Shown here: positions 1 to 13,089 of the stretch, one piece after another | Numbering within the stretch: position 1 is the first letter of the stretch | How the letters are laid out: each line of letters starts with the position of its first letter | Origin: Rhizodiscina lignyota | Lineage: Eukaryota; Ascomycota; Dothideomycetes; Aulographales; Rhizodiscinaceae | NCBI GenBank assembly: GCA_010015805.1 | Contig: ML978136.1 | Span: forward strand, 558,001 to 622,000 | DNA: 64,000 nucleotides | Direction of reading: 5' to 3' | Notes under the pieces: generated by a model | The model's input: the letters and a program-made list of their open reading frames with translations, nothing else | Databases searched by the model: none | Told to the model about the DNA's origin: nothing | Made by a program: the position numbers and the translations under genes

Positions 1-3000
1 CACTGGCGGGCAGACTGTAACACTTCAAAGATCCACTGGCGGCCCTGTCGCCATTTCTATTGCCCCTCGTCAGGCCTCGAACTCTTCCGTCGTTCATCCC
101 GTCTCATGATACAAATACAGTGATTCGATCCGGCCTGGGCAGGGCAAGCCTGAGAAACGGTGTTGATTCATCGAGCGTTTCAATCGCTTCCAAACCTTCC
201 CAATATCAGCCTGAAAAGCAGATGTCACGAAGTCCACAGGCATCGCAGCAGCTATGACGTTCGAGTTTATCGAGTTGCCAAATTCGGGGCAAGTCTCCGT
301 TCGGGAACGCTTCATAAGCGACTGCTACGGGGATTGCAAACCTTGCGAGTGCGACACAAAAATCTCACCGCGCGCGCTCTTCTGTCTCTATGAACCCCAG
401 CAGTAAATGTTTCAGATGGCACAGATGCAGCGCGCACCCCATTTGTGTCGCGAATCGGCCGTCACTTTCCTCTCTCGGAGCCGACTCCAGCATTCAACAG
501 CTTCTGAACCCTGCCGAAGATGCCGATTCTATACAGATCAAGGGGATCTTTTCATGGATAGTAAGCACTTCTCAATGCTTCTCAATGCTTCATGAACGTT
601 ATTGAGCAGGTTCGCACTCGCGTCTCGCTTCGATAGTTCCACGCGACAATGACGTTGCAGTTCCATTACCGCGCGGTACCAATTTCTGTCGCGTGCGTTG
701 TGGTCGGCAGTTGTTCAACAGTTCGACGTGGTATTTAACAATCCCACCACCACCTTTTGCATTTGTTCACCTCCGTGCCACTCTCTTGACAACCAGGCAT
801 TGCCTTGGTTTGGCGATTTGCAAGGCCTGGTCGCGACTCAAAATGCCCGCGCAGTCCGCGAGCTACCCCGGCGAATAGCAGGAGGTGTCTTCAAGGGACG
901 CCAAGTTTCTAAATTCTATATTGAGAATCCATTTGTTTGAGTGGAACTGGATGTTATAGACATGGGTGAGATCATATAGGGTTGGCCAATAGCTCAATTT
1001 CTTGTTTGATATTCCAATTCGAGCTTTCATGAATCATGGCGCTTCGGATTCAATATTCACGTTTTCTTTTCAATCTCCGCCCTCACAAAACAACATCTCT
1101 CATAGACACATCTCGTATCGCATAAGTGGTGGCGCAATGCCTTCTCTTGCCCGATCGCTCGGAATTGCGCTCGTGGCCTCGATCACAAGGCTCCAGTGGA
1201 TCATTGCGATGTGCACAGTCTGCGAAGTTCGCGTACGGCGCAAAACAACCACGAAAGCATACGCCAATCACACGCTTCGGAACCGATCCGCGAAGCCTAT
1301 TGAGCCTCACCACCTTGGGCAGCTTGGGCAGCTGCAGGGCCTCCAACAGGCCGATATTCCCCGCCGCTTTGACACACATTGATCTCCATGTGAGGCGTGT
1401 GCCAAGGGCAGCTAATAGCTCCGAGAGAAACAAGATCTAGACACCTTGTCTAGGGCTGCACCGACCGATCGAAAAGCAACCACCTGGCTTCACGGCGCGG
1501 GATCCGAACGACCAGGTAAGTCGGCGAAGGCACTCTGTGCATAAATGAGATGGTCCACTGAATGAGCAGTATTACCACCATCTCATGGATTTCCCAGAAC
1601 CTAGCTACCAGATCGAGTTCCAACTGCATCACGCTTCGGTATGGTCGCTCGAATCACACACGAAAGGCCCAATCCGCTCTTGTGCTGTGCACTTCTGCGA
1701 ACGGGCCTGCACCTTTCACTTACTCATCTCTTTCATCACTTCTCTCAATTCAGATTTTGCACTTACCAGACTCTCACTCACCCGCAGGAGCTTTCGGTCC
1801 CGTGACTCCAATCACAGCTCAAATCCATCCCAGAACGGTGTTGAAGCCCTGGGATGTATTCCTGATAAGATTGTCTGGCCCCAGAGATGCTCGCGCGTTG
1901 TGAGGGTTTCCAGTGGGCAAGAGCAGAGCATAGGCACTGCCCGCATCGACTTTTCACGACTACCAGAATCAGGAAACCAGATGTCCGGGGTCATTGCTCA
2001 ATCGATCGCCCTCTTAGTCAGGATGCTGGTCGATTTGTACCCAAAACCCGCACTCTTGGAATGCTTTTTAAACCGCCACTGGCCAAGCTGCGCGTGCGAT
2101 GATTTACATTCACATCTCAGCTTCCTCACAGTGGTTCGCAAGAGTTTAATGGCTTAGATGCCCGTTGCATACTGCCTTGCGCTTGTTCCAATGATCGCTC
2201 AACATACAACTGAGGCCTCATGTTTTTGGACTCAGCATTCAGCTTCGTTTCGAGCCCGGCTTTTTCGGGCATACAGCTTGACAAGGGCCCCTGCAACGAT
2301 CAATCCGTAGCTCCCAACATTTCATCACAGCGCGTCTGCAGCACATCTCTGAAATAACCAAATTCACCACTGCCATCCGCGCCACAAGATTTGTGGCACA
2401 CCCGAACACCTCTCAATTGACCAATCCATCAACCAACACCGCCAGCCCTCTCTCAAAACCACCTTCGCCAGCTCCCCTCCGTTTCTCTATGACCCCTGAT
2501 ATCTTGCCCTGAAGCATTCCGCCCCCCTGTGCTCTACCTTCGTGCCCATGTCCCTGACGCAAAATACAAGGAAGTGAGGCACGCGGAGCGGCTGCATGTG
2601 TGGTTGGTTGGTGGCTCGCCCTTCCCGCCGACTTTCGGCGTCCGCCTGAGGTTGTCTCGAAACCTCGCATCAGCGCTGCCCCTTCAGTCCGTTCGGAAAT
2701 ATTGTTTTGGATCTGCTGAAAACACGAGGTGAAACGCGCGGGTTTGAAGTGGCGAACCTCCTCACTCGCGCTCCCGTGAAGGCCATTGCTGGAGGCGACC
2801 ATGTCCTGGGGCAAATCCGTGCAGGGCGAAATCCGACGTTGCTACGCTGGAGCAGCTGAGGACAGGTATCAGGCCTCTTGTTGCGGATCACACGGCACTT
2901 TTTACCGCCACGAATGTTGGCATTGTGAAGACGTTGTGATTGGAACTAAGATGGCGTGAAATTGAGATTATCGAGTGTTACGTGGGAGCTGAAGCGTGTT

Positions 3001-4161
3001 CTTTTCACCTCCGCGACAGGGAAAAGGAATTGGTTACCAGACGCGATGTGAAGATTGGCAGATTAGTATCTGGCAAAGCTGGTCGCATGCATTCTTGATT
3101 GTCAGAGGAGCCTCCACAAGGGAGAAGAGTCTTAAAGGCCCCGAAAGGTCTGAAATGGGCCCCAGGTCGGCAAGGAAAGGGAGTGAAAGTATCAGCGAAG
3201 TCGAAGACAGTGATACATCAGACACTTGCTCATTCGGAGACATATCTTGAATTATCCTCTCTACATCTAAAGCGTATTATGCGCGCCCTGAATTCATGGT
3301 AAAATGTTTCATCTTTCTATCCCGTGAAGTATGGATGTATATTGTGTGCACGATGGCTTCACCCAATATCGAGCCACTATCAGCGTGGCACATCGTGATC
3401 GAGATCCCTTCTCCTGGGACTACCAGCCTCTTTGTATATATAGTGACGCTACTCTACTAGCGATTCTGGAGACATACAAAGATGAGGGATGGGCCGGCAT
3501 ATCACAGGAAAGACAATCCCTATATGTGGCTAGGAAGTCATGTATCATTGCCAAGTAATGATGATCTCCACCTCCCTCGCATAATGAGCCTTTTCCACAT
3601 CTATCGCTGAAGATAATCATCATCGGATCGTATTGAAGAATCCTCGACACCCTGAACTCATAACAGGTATTGTGTTTGTGCTCTCCGACAACGTTAACCC
3701 TGTGGATGGATGTAAAGACGCAGGTCGGTCTTAAAAGAGAATGCGTGCATCTTTTGCTCGGCAAGCAACGTCTCAAAACTTGATATGGGGAACCACACCT
3801 TTTATACTCCACGATCCCCCTCCCAGAGTGGAATACGTACAGTCACGGATCCAATGTAATCACAATTCTCACGCACAGAAGTTATAACCATACTTTTGCT
3901 TCAACTAAACTACTGAGCGTATCCTATATCGCACCGCCTGTCTCACCAGCCACCCGGTCCAGCGCACTCGAGCAAAGTAAAACAGTCGCAACAAAGAAAG
4001 TTGAAAACCCATAATTCCCTTGCGCGTCCCGTGAGGGACAAACGCATCATCCCTTCCATCGCAATATCAAAAGTCCCACCAAAGAAAAAAGAGAAAGCAA
4101 AGGGCCGTGTTTGCCAATTCGCAGTGAACGAAAGTCATAAAACAGGTCAGAGCCGAGAGTC
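1..4161. other. Long stretch without a supported gene
   Basis: No open frame here shows a recognisable domain or a convincing exon series. Short frames occur on both strands but have overlapping rivals and low-complexity composition. A perfect tandem duplication of the 10-mer ttctcaatgc lies near 563-582. The stretch may hold untranslated sequence, a regulatory region for a gene beyond the left edge, or a gene with very short exons that I could not rebuild. Confidence 0.4.
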
Positions 4162-4539
4162 TCAATCAGGGGAAGCGATAAAGTCAGCGATGGAAAAGCC
4201 CTCCGAAGCCATGAAATCTTTCAGAGAAACCTCGGGCACGTTACTCTGCTGGACCCTTGTAAATCGTGAATAGCTGGGCTCAATCTCATCAACCGGCTTC
4301 CGCTTCTTCCTCATCTCCCTATGCCGCTTTTCTCTCTCATCCACAGTTGTCGATCCATCAGCCTCGTGAAGGCCAGCTAAATATGAAATGTGATAGATGT
4401 CATTCCACCCTTGAAAATCAGGGGCGTGGCGAAGTCCGCATGGACAGTGCTCCGGCGTGTAATTCTCGAATCTCGCAATAGTAGAAGACAGATCTGGCGT
4501 GGGAGCTTCAACCAAAGCGACGTTAGCCCGGGTCTTCAA
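4162..4539 (-). CDS. Hypothetical protein, probably a 3' exon
   Basis: I do not recognise this 125-codon open frame. It is protein-like: it contains the segment HCPCGLRHAPDFQGW, a basic run (EKRHREMRKKRKP) and an acidic hydrophobic tail ending in ADFIASPD. It has no ATG at its left end; the frame opens at a TTG and stays open further upstream, so it is more likely a last exon than a complete gene. The 5' part would lie between 4540 and about 5024 on the same strand, where a frame beginning at 5024 with MPLPFEPLLRS could supply an earlier exon, but I found no clean donor/acceptor pair joining them. No function can be assigned. Confidence 0.35.
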   Translation of the reverse strand: MKTRANVALVEAPTPDLSSTIARFENYTPEHCPCGLRHAPDFQGWNDIYHISYLAGLHEADGSTTVDEREKRHREMRKKRKPVDEIEPSYSRFTRVQQSNVPEVSLKDFMASEGFSIADFIASPD

Positions 4540-6406
4540 TATAATCAGGGGGATTATTGAGGGCCACGGTAGTCGGTATAACTGCGGTGGCTATATGTCA
4601 GCTGACTGTCCCTCATTGAATTGGAAGCAAAGTAAGCGGAAATGGAAAAAGGAGAAGAATAGGTTAAAACTCGGAGAAAACGCGAAATCAAGCTAGCAAA
4701 GAACACGTCCAGAGAACAGATAGCAGCGTAGCATCGGCAGTACGAGGCGGGAGCTGAATCTCCACGAAAGGCACCAGTGGATCCGCACCCGCAGCCATGA
4801 AACGCGCTTCTCCAGGCGGTCAGTCGTTCAGGGTCCGTGGTTCTAGGAATTTCCGTATCCAGCGCCAAAGTAACGAAATTGCAATACCGCTGTACTCTTC
4901 TCAATCCCGACGTTGCGGGTCGAGATGATGAACGGCGCTGCGCTCTCCCACTCTGCTGGAACAGCTCATGCCTGTAGGTCTGTAGGAATGCCGATCGCAA
5001 CAATGGCTCGAAGGGAAGGGGCATTCAACTGCTATGCCCAAAATCCCATCATCCGGCATCCCACGTATTCGTCTCGAACGACCGTTGAAGGTCTATCGAC
5101 GAGGAAGAACGCAGAGAGAATCCTTCCGTGCGCCAGGCGCAAGGAGGTGTCAAAGCCCCGAGACGCAGGACTCAAGCCAAGCGACGTGTAGCCCTGTCGA
5201 CTGGGTGCGTCATCCCGCTCGACAATTTGACAAGTCGAGGGATTCGCGAATGCCCATCTCGTCGCATATCGAAAAGGATCGGCGGTCAAGAGATCAACCG
5301 GAAAGCCGTTGCGCCAGGGTCGTGCGAAATCGCATCCTCCTGCCTTAGGACGGCAAAATAGGCTCAGCGCGGGGGGCCATCTCGACGCCAATCCCGCAGA
5401 ACTGGGGCAAGGCGCATGAGGCTCTCGTATGTATCATCGGAAGGCGTCGTGATGTGCTCCATGCGCTGGATGCAAATGTGAATGCGAATGCGCATCCAAT
5501 GGCGCCGCAGGATGAGCTAGTGCGGAGAGGATTCCTTCGTTTACTCCCGCGTTGGCGTGCAGCGCGTGCATTGCTGGAGAGGCACTGATTGTCGTCGTCG
5601 AACGGCTGTCGAGACTCGGACGGCGCCGTGCGCGTGGGATGGTCGTTGCGCGACAAAAGCGGGATGCGCCGCTCAGCAAACAGCTTCTCAGCCAACCAGC
5701 CCAACCACCCATCTCACCCGTTCAAGCCACAGCCCACACAATTTCCACGCTGGTGATACATTGCACACCGCATAGTAATTCTCCCACAATTTGAGTGCTG
5801 CACGCCGTGTGCCCCAAGCTCGGAGTGCATGCAGTGCGCAAATAAGCTTATAGTCGACTATAGTGGAACACGTTGCGCGGCAGCCGCTATCGAGAGGTGT
5901 GTTGCGCGCCCGGTTGGAGTCCCAGGGTACCGGCGAAAGCTTGTGCGTTCCTGCGGGTGCATGCGCCAGCCCCCAAACTTGCCTCGAGGTCGTACGACAC
6001 CCCGAAGGAATAGCGACGAGTTTAGATGCCGACCAGCGTGGGGAAACGCAGCGCAAATCGGTATGCCGGCTGATGCGCAAAGGGCGCAGCGATTGTGAGG
6101 AAAGATAGTCGAAGAAGAGCCGATACGGGAGAAAGCGAAGGATCCAGAAAACGGCGACGGGAATGATGTGCGCCTTGCAGCGGGAAGGATCGCGCATAAT
6201 TTTTCGCTCCCGAAAACAACACCACAAACGAACAACACACGATATGCAGAGTAAGAGCAGATCGCGAAATAAGACGGCAATTGGAAACGAGCGAATAATG
6301 GAGAAAGACGACAATAGCATGTGAGAGGACATGGAGGTAAGACACATTCCAACATGGAAAATGAAAGGCCATATTGGGAAGTGAGAAAATAGTAGAGCAC
6401 ACTGAC
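4540..6406. other. Gap downstream of TUP1
   Basis: Between the hypothetical exon and the last recognisable TUP1 codon. The proximal part (about 6200-6406) is probably the TUP1 3' untranslated region or a terminal intron. The rest has several overlapping frames in arginine- and cysteine-rich composition on both strands, none with a family signature. Confidence 0.4.
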
Positions 6407-9316
6407 CTCCAGATCCTCGCCCTCATGTCTCCACTTCCCGTAGCGAACAGCTTGCCCGTCGGACTGGGGGCGACCGAGATGACTGTAAGACGAGCAAATT
6501 AGCAGCTGTACACGTGCCGATAGTAGCTAATGCCCTTGGTTTGGCTGGTGTTGTTGTTGTGGCAAACGTCAATGTCTGAAAATCCGGGGAAAGATGCAAG
6601 CAGACCCGCTTCTGCGGTGATGTTTGAACCCCGATAAGTTCAGGCAAAGCCAACATCACACTACCACGGCCCGCTGCATGGTTTAGCGTGGGATGGGGAC
6701 ATGAAGATGTCGATTGTCCATGAATGGAACTATCGACATCCGTACATATCTCGCGTCCAGCGACCACTAAATGCGAGCGATCGCCGCGATGATTTGCATC
6801 TAGTGTCTCTGCAATCCTTCCATCTCTTCCGGAGAATTGAGCTTGACCCCACGGGTATTCGAGAACATTGGAGAAACGCGTAGGATTCGAGATAGTACGT
6901 ACCGGAGTTCTTGTGTCCCTGCAACATCAACTGAGCGCTGCCAGTAAGCGGATCCCAAAACTGCACACCACGATCCTTTGATCCAGATAGGACCCAGTTG
7001 CCGTCGATGGTGAGCGCGACGCTAAGGACAAAGTCCTAATTTCCACTCCGTTAGCATTCATCCTATCTGCAACCACGAGGGTCAGCATCCTCAATCAGCT
7101 CACCTTGTGTCCTTCGAAAGTGCGGATGCACTTTCCACCCCTTGGGCCACTGCCTGGTACATTTCTTGGCGCATTCGCCAGCTCCCACATCTTGATCGTC
7201 TTGTCAAGACTGCCCGAGACCAAGTCTCTGCCGTTCGGGGCGAACGCAACACTGTAAACGCTGTCTCTGTGACCAACATCGCCCTCCAGTCTCTCGACCA
7301 GGAATCCGCTAGTCGTATCCCAGACGCGAACGCTCTTATCCAGCGAACCAGCAGCCACCAGTCTATTATCAGGAGAGATTGCCACCGTGGTGACTCCGTC
7401 GTCGATCGTCATGGAGAGAATCTGCTCGTTGCGGTCGACGTCCCAGAGGCGCACGGTGCGGTCACCCGAGCCGGACGCGATCAGGCGGCCATTACGGGCG
7501 AAGTCGAGGGAATAAATGTCTTGCTCGTGGCCGCGGAATTCATTCTTGATCGTGCGGTTGGCGATATCCCAGACCTGAACAGCGCTGTGTTAATAAAACA
7601 TCGTCCGACTCCAATAGTCTCCCCGGGTCGCATACCGGGAAATAATGTAGAATGCATTTGCCGACAGAACGGAGGTAAGGAATTGTTAACTTACCCTGAT
7701 GACCTTATCCTCAGCACCAGTCGCAAGATACTTGCCATCTGGGCTGAAGCAGACGCTCCTGATATACAAGTCGCCATCTTCTGGCAGGTCACGATCCTGC
7801 AGATGCGCCACCATGTTGCCAGTGTCAACATCGAAAATCTGCGCACTCCTGTTGCAGCCAGTGGCAACGTATCTTCCATCTGCGCTAAATCGAACGCAGC
7901 AAACTACGCTCGCATGTGGTAAGTTGTGCACCAGATCAACGTCCAGGGTCCGGTGGACACGCGGATTGAAGATGGCATACCAGTCCTGGCCTTCCTTGCG
8001 CTTCGATGGAGGGAGATCAGTCAATTCAAGTTCGGCGAGGCAGTTGCCCACGTTTGGGATGTTGCCCTGCAGAGAGTGTTGGTTCTGAGCTTGGAAAGGA
8101 GGGGCTGAAGGGGGCGGCACCTGTGGGGAGCCCGGATACTGGGCTGGGTTTTGCTGTGGAGTTGGCGGGCCTGGGGGACCTCGAGGAGCAGGGCCGGCAT
8201 TTCGACCTCTGCCGGGACCTGGAGAAGCAGCTGGAGGTGGAGCTTGTGGGGCGTAGCCTGTTGTAGAGCGTACAATGTCAGAATACGATTAAGGACACGG
8301 GCATGGGAATGGAAAGGGGATGCTCAGTGGGAATGGCGCGCCATCCTGAGGAGAAGAGTTCGAACAATGTCTTCTCTCGCACTTCCACAGCGGAAAGCTT
8401 TCATCCAAGAAGTGCACGTGTAGCTCTTCGCTCTCAGAAAGGCGATACCATATAATGAAGTTGTGGGGCTTGTTGTCCAGACGTACCGTTTGGTCCTGGT
8501 GGAGGCTGGCCGTAGCCACCGAACGGGGGAGGTTGAGGAGGGCCAGCAGGAGCGGCATTGAGACCTGGCGGGCCTTGTGGGAGGTGTGGAGGGAGGCCCT
8601 GAGGTTGCGCAGGCTCCTGCGGCGGAGGTGCTAGGCCAGGTCCACCTTGTCCAGCACTTCCAGCCATTATGCCGCCAAAGAGATTGCTGGGTCCATGACC
8701 GAGAGCAGGTGGAGGAGGCTGTGATGGACCAGCCTGATGAGGACCGCCAATATGCGATTGAGGAATGCTACCACCAGCACGTTCGAGTTCTTGACGGAGG
8801 CGTTGGAGCTCTTCTTCGTATCTACAAACAGAGAACGCAGTCAGAACTAGTATCTTCACTTCAGCGTTTCCTGAAGCTGTGAAATGGTCGTGGTGTACTT
8901 GTTCTTGATGTCCAGCTGAGCGCGCTCAAGCTGATAGACCTTGGTGCGAACCATCTCCATCTCGTGAATCTGCGCCGCGACTGAAAGCTTCAAGTCAGCA
9001 AAGAACTCGCTCGCCATGACGATTTTGATAGGCCAAGCGATGCAGGGTTCACAAAAAGCAAGTCAGGAGGGGTTGCGCAAAGGTGGACATGGGCGCTCAA
9101 GCTCAGGCGGAAGCTGAGAAGTACTCTGTGATGCTCACACTGCTAAAAGAGGCTCGTTTGAATAGGTGCAGTGATGAAAGCGGACTTACGCTGCTGCTCA
9201 TACTCTCCCGTGCGTCCGGACGACACGTCAAACTCTTGCCGGATCTGCTCGAGCAACTCATTGAGACGATTATTTGGCGCAGGAGGCGGCACCATGCCGC
9301 GATGCGAATTGTACAT
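6407..9316 (-). CDS. rcoA: Tup1/RcoA general transcriptional co-repressor
   Basis: Nuclear WD40 co-repressor that works with Ssn6/Cyc8 on promoters bound by sequence-specific factors. Exons on the minus strand: 9316-9190, 8980-8860, 8821-8487, 8257-7695, 7574-7104, 7035-6903, 6482-6407; phase is kept at every junction. The protein (about 608 residues to the last recognisable codon) starts [20 protein letters not shown], the conserved Tup_N helix, followed by a coiled coil ([20 protein letters not shown]), a long Pro/Gly/Gln-rich linker encoded by exons 3-4, and then WD40 repeats with motifs such as [32 protein letters not shown] and [11 protein letters not shown]. The 3' end is unclear: after MRARIW a good donor (GTCAGT) is followed by about 195 nt without an AG, so the last few residues are not resolved. 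It is transcribed divergently from the trehalose synthase gene. Confidence 0.93.
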
Positions 9317-10781
9317 CTTGTCCGCGACTGTGTTTGCTTATTCCCGGTGCGTCAGGAAGCTTGTTCAAACGGCAGCTGCAGGGCGTGAGGATGCGTTTGC
9401 GAGCGCGGGGATTGCTATTGAGCTATGTGGCAATCAGTCCGGTGTAGGTGAGAGGAGGCCACGGCAGTCTGGAGGGTGAGAGTGGTGGTGTGCGGCGTAG
9501 AAGTTGGGCGGCGAGGCTGGAGGCGCAAACAAATGTTTGACAGTCGTTTGCTGGATGGACGGTGGCGGTGCCGACCACGGAGAGCGGGCGAGTGGATGAT
9601 TCTCGCGGTCCTTGAGTTGGAGACTGGCGATGCAGCGCAAGAGAAGCTGGAGATGGGCGGAGAGTGGTGGTGAGAAGGAGGAGAGGTTGGATTGGAATTG
9701 GCGCTCAGCTCAAGGCGACTTGGGGCAGGCAGGCACGGAGCAGCTGTGGCACCGCCAAGGCCCAACCTTAAGTGACGGTGCAGGGGCCCAGTTCGGCAAG
9801 CACAGCCAGCCTGCTCCACATTACCGGCAACGACATGATAGATCGCATCGCAACTGCCCAGGCAGCCGGCCCGCGCGCGTCTGCTCTGCTGCCGTGACCT
9901 GTCGTGCAACAGCGAGCAAATATCGCGCGCAAGCCAAGTTGGCGCGCGCAGGAGCATTTTCTCGCCCGCCCTGCTGCCACACGCGCAGTCTGACCCCGGG
10001 CGCGAGCCACGTTGTGTCATCGTCCAATTGAGGCTCTGCCCTAAATATAAGGTGTGGCAAATGCTGCACTACTCATGTTCCCCGTTCCGACGCCGCAGCT
10101 TACTCGCGCGTCACATCTGCACACCACTCCACGTCGTATTTGCTGCGCTGCCTCTTCCCTTTAGCCCGGCGACACTTCCGAGTCTCCCTGCCGCTGGAGT
10201 CGAGAGTACGACTCTTAGACCTCTTTGAACCTCTTTGAACCTCTTTGTTCGCCGAACGCCTTCCGTGCCAATTAGCGTTTTGCCCTGGTCGCGTGCGCCC
10301 AATGATCGTGTAGCCAGATCAATTACAACCACTCCAACATGCTGGACATGTCCCGACGAAACGAGCCTCGCCGCATTAACTCAAGAGCATATCATCGTGT
10401 GCATGAGTGGTATTGCAATATTTAAAGGCCACTGGTCTTTCACTTATCGTAAATCTGCATATGACACTGTAGTGAAGAAAGAATGAGGTCACAGGGTCCC
10501 CATATCCGGTCTCGCCGAATTAAGGTTCCCTTGCTTGTGTCACTACAACATAACAAGTTTCGCAGTTCCGTTTCAACATTCAAGCTTCTGCCTATTCCCT
10601 CCTGTGCAGACCCTGCCTCAACTTGTGAAATCTAAAGCTCATACGTATAGCCCCCGTCCGATCACGCCTCCAGGTGCCGTCTTGGCAATATCAAAAACGC
10701 GCGACTCGCTCGCCTTCATACTTCTCGGCTCTACATTCGACGTTGATATCATCTGGGACAACAGCCATATCCCTTTTTAAG
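9317..10781. promoter_or_regulatory. Divergent TUP1 / trehalose synthase intergenic region
   Basis: A 1.46-kb shared upstream region between two genes transcribed outward. It holds a short tandem repeat (10221-10247) and pyrimidine-rich stretches. The size suggests long 5' untranslated leaders or a complex promoter. I see no diagnostic binding-site cluster by eye. Confidence 0.5.
10221..10247. repeat. 10-bp tandem repeat, 2.7 copies
   Basis: The unit ctctttgaac occurs twice perfectly, followed by a partial third unit ctctttg. It lies in the TUP1/trehalose synthase divergent promoter and may be a repeated factor site or simple replication slippage. Confidence 0.85.
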
Positions 10782-13089
10782 ATGCAGACTACAAGCGATA
10801 TCCCGGATCGATCCAAATCACAGAGCAGCATCGCCCACAGCTCTGCCTCTTCACGTGCACGCCGCCAGACGTGGCCAATGAACATGGCACAGCTGCACAA
10901 TGAGAAGACCAAATACGAATTCGAGGCGCAGGGCTCCGTCAAACATCTACAGCGACTTGAAAGAGCTAGAGAGAAGGGAGGCGATTATAGTGTCAACCGA
11001 CAGGTGATAGATCCCGATCCATTTCTGTGTATTTCTGGCTCTGACATCTTTAGATCCTATTCCTCGGCATAGCGGCATTTGTGCGTGAAAATAACCAAAT
11101 AGACATTGGTTTCACCTCCCACGATGGAACTTATTCAGTCGATTTCGCGTTGCATACAATCAGTCCCAAGACGACCTTTGCACCAGATGGTTCTCACGCG
11201 CACACATCAGACGACGACCACGATGAAATTGCAGAGTCCATTGCAGACTATGTCCTTGACAAGCTCAAAGAGTATGAGAAGGAGCACATGTACAAATTTG
11301 TAGGCGCAGGTATCAACAAAACTGCCGCCACGATCAGTCCTCAACTCCCAGCGCGCCTGTGGGCAGAGCTGGACGCCGTGCCATTGGTGTTTCAGCGCGG
11401 ACTCGAGACCGATCGAGGTTTGGATCTGACTGCTGATGAAGAGGCAGACACGATGGCGAGAAAGTGCTTGATGTAAGCACTGCATTCTATTGCGAACCTT
11501 TTGAAAGAACAGCCGCTGACAATTGAGACAGGATGTTCGGTCCAGGCATACAGCCACGAGTTGTAGTCGGGTTCCGGAACATTGTTGAAGTCGACGCCAG
11601 TGCCCACGCTCGTCTCACCACTCTGCAGCAATACATTGACTCCGTTAGTCCCCAGACTTGGAAGGCAGTCTCACATTACGCAAGGTCCCTAAAGGAGCGC
11701 AACATTAAGATCGCCTTCTTCAATAGCACTCCTCAAGGCGGTGGTGTGGCTCTCATGCGCCACGCCCTCATCCGCTTCTTCCGTGTGCTCGGCGTCAACT
11801 GTTCATGGTATGTACCAAAGCCCAAGCCAGAAGTCTTCCGCATCACCAAGACAAACCACAACATCCTCCAGGGAGTGGCCGATCCATCTTCACGACTCTC
11901 TTCGGCCCAACGTGCAATACTGGAAGAATGGGCAACCTCAAATGCGCAGCGCTACTGGACTGTTCCCAACGGCCCACTCGCGTCTCGCGACAAAGGTGGT
12001 GCAGACGTAATCATTGTCGACGACCCACAAATGCCGAATCTCATTGTCGAGGCCCGCAAACAGGATTCTACTCGTTCAATTCTGTTTCGCTCGCATATCC
12101 AGATTCGTTCCGACCTTGCTGACAAGCCTGGGACGCCGACATCTGAAGTATGGAACTGGGTCTGGGATTCCGCGCGGCATGCTGACGTTTTCATCTCGCA
12201 TCCCGTTGCCGCTTTCGTGCCATCCAGCGTTCCGAAGGACAAAGTCGCGTACATGCCTGCTACTACGGACTGGCTCGATGGCCTAAACAAAGAACTTAGC
12301 TCCTATGACAGCCAACACTACATTCAGGAATTCAATACCGAGTGCTACAAGTCGAAGATGACCAAACTTGCGTTCCCAGCGCGCGACTACATCGTGCAAA
12401 TTGCGCGCTTCGACCCATCAAAAGGTATCCCGGACGTCCTCGCCTCCTATGCAGAGTTCCGCCGCACGTACCTTCCATCCTCAACGCCGAAGAACAAAAT
12501 CCCGCAACTTGTAGTTGCCGGCCATGGCGCGATCGATGACCCGGACGCAAGTCTGATTCTCGACCAGACCATGGAGCTGCTGGATACCAAGTATTCCGAC
12601 CTCAAGCAGGATGTCGTCGTCATGCGTCTCGGTCCCACAGACCAGCTCCTCAACGCGCTGCTCTCAAACGCAAAAGTCGCGTTGCAGCTCTCAACCCGCG
12701 AAGGGTTCGAAGTCAAGGTTTCGGAAGCGCTGCACAAGGGCATTCCCATTATCGCGACTCTCGCCGGCGGCATTCCTCTGCAGGTCACGCACGAGAAGAA
12801 CGGGTTCCTTGTCGAACCGGGCGATTACAAAGCCGTGGCGGGACATCTGGCGACGCTGTTCAAGGATGAGGAGGTGTATCGGAGGATGAGTCGGTATGCG
12901 GCAAGGCATGTGAGTGATGAGGTTAGTACGGTGGGAAACGCGCTGTGCTGGATGTACCTTGCGGACGCATTGACGAAGGGCGAGAAGGTCGTGCCTAAGG
13001 GGAGGTGGGTGGCGGATTTGGCGAGGGAGGCAGCGGGCGTGCCGTGGGAGAGTGGAGAGGATAGACTCCCTAGAAACGTCGGGGCTTGA
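10782..13089 (+). CDS. ccg-9: CCG-9-type trehalose synthase (GT4)
   Basis: Glycosyltransferase family 4 enzyme of the trehalose phosphorylase/synthase group, of which Neurospora clock-controlled gene 9 is the named member; it makes or turns over trehalose in the cytosol. Exons 10782-11003, 11054-11472 and 11532-13089 join in phase to give 732 residues. Exon 1 is polar, and its ATG is the first in frame, before MQTTSDIPDRSKSQSS. Exon 3 carries the GT-B fold: FFNSTPQGGGVALMRHAL near its start (glycine-rich N-domain loop), DDPQMPNLI, a FDPSKGIPDVL loop opening the C-domain, and STREGFEVKVSEALHKGIP, the GT4 E-x6-E nucleotide-sugar motif. There is no signal peptide. The neighbouring TUP1 homologue is interesting because RCO-1 represses developmental and clock-controlled genes in Neurospora; direct control here is inference. 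Confidence 0.92.

Noticed and set aside
2413-2814. 133-codon open frame on the minus strand
   Set aside because: Composition is Arg/Gly/Ala-rich with no motif; competing frames on both strands overlap it, so it is more likely chance.
5688-6426. Several long overlapping minus-strand frames downstream of TUP1
   Set aside because: They are Cys/Ser/Leu-rich reading of pyrimidine-rich DNA in three frames at once, typical of non-coding composition; one may be the TUP1 3' region.
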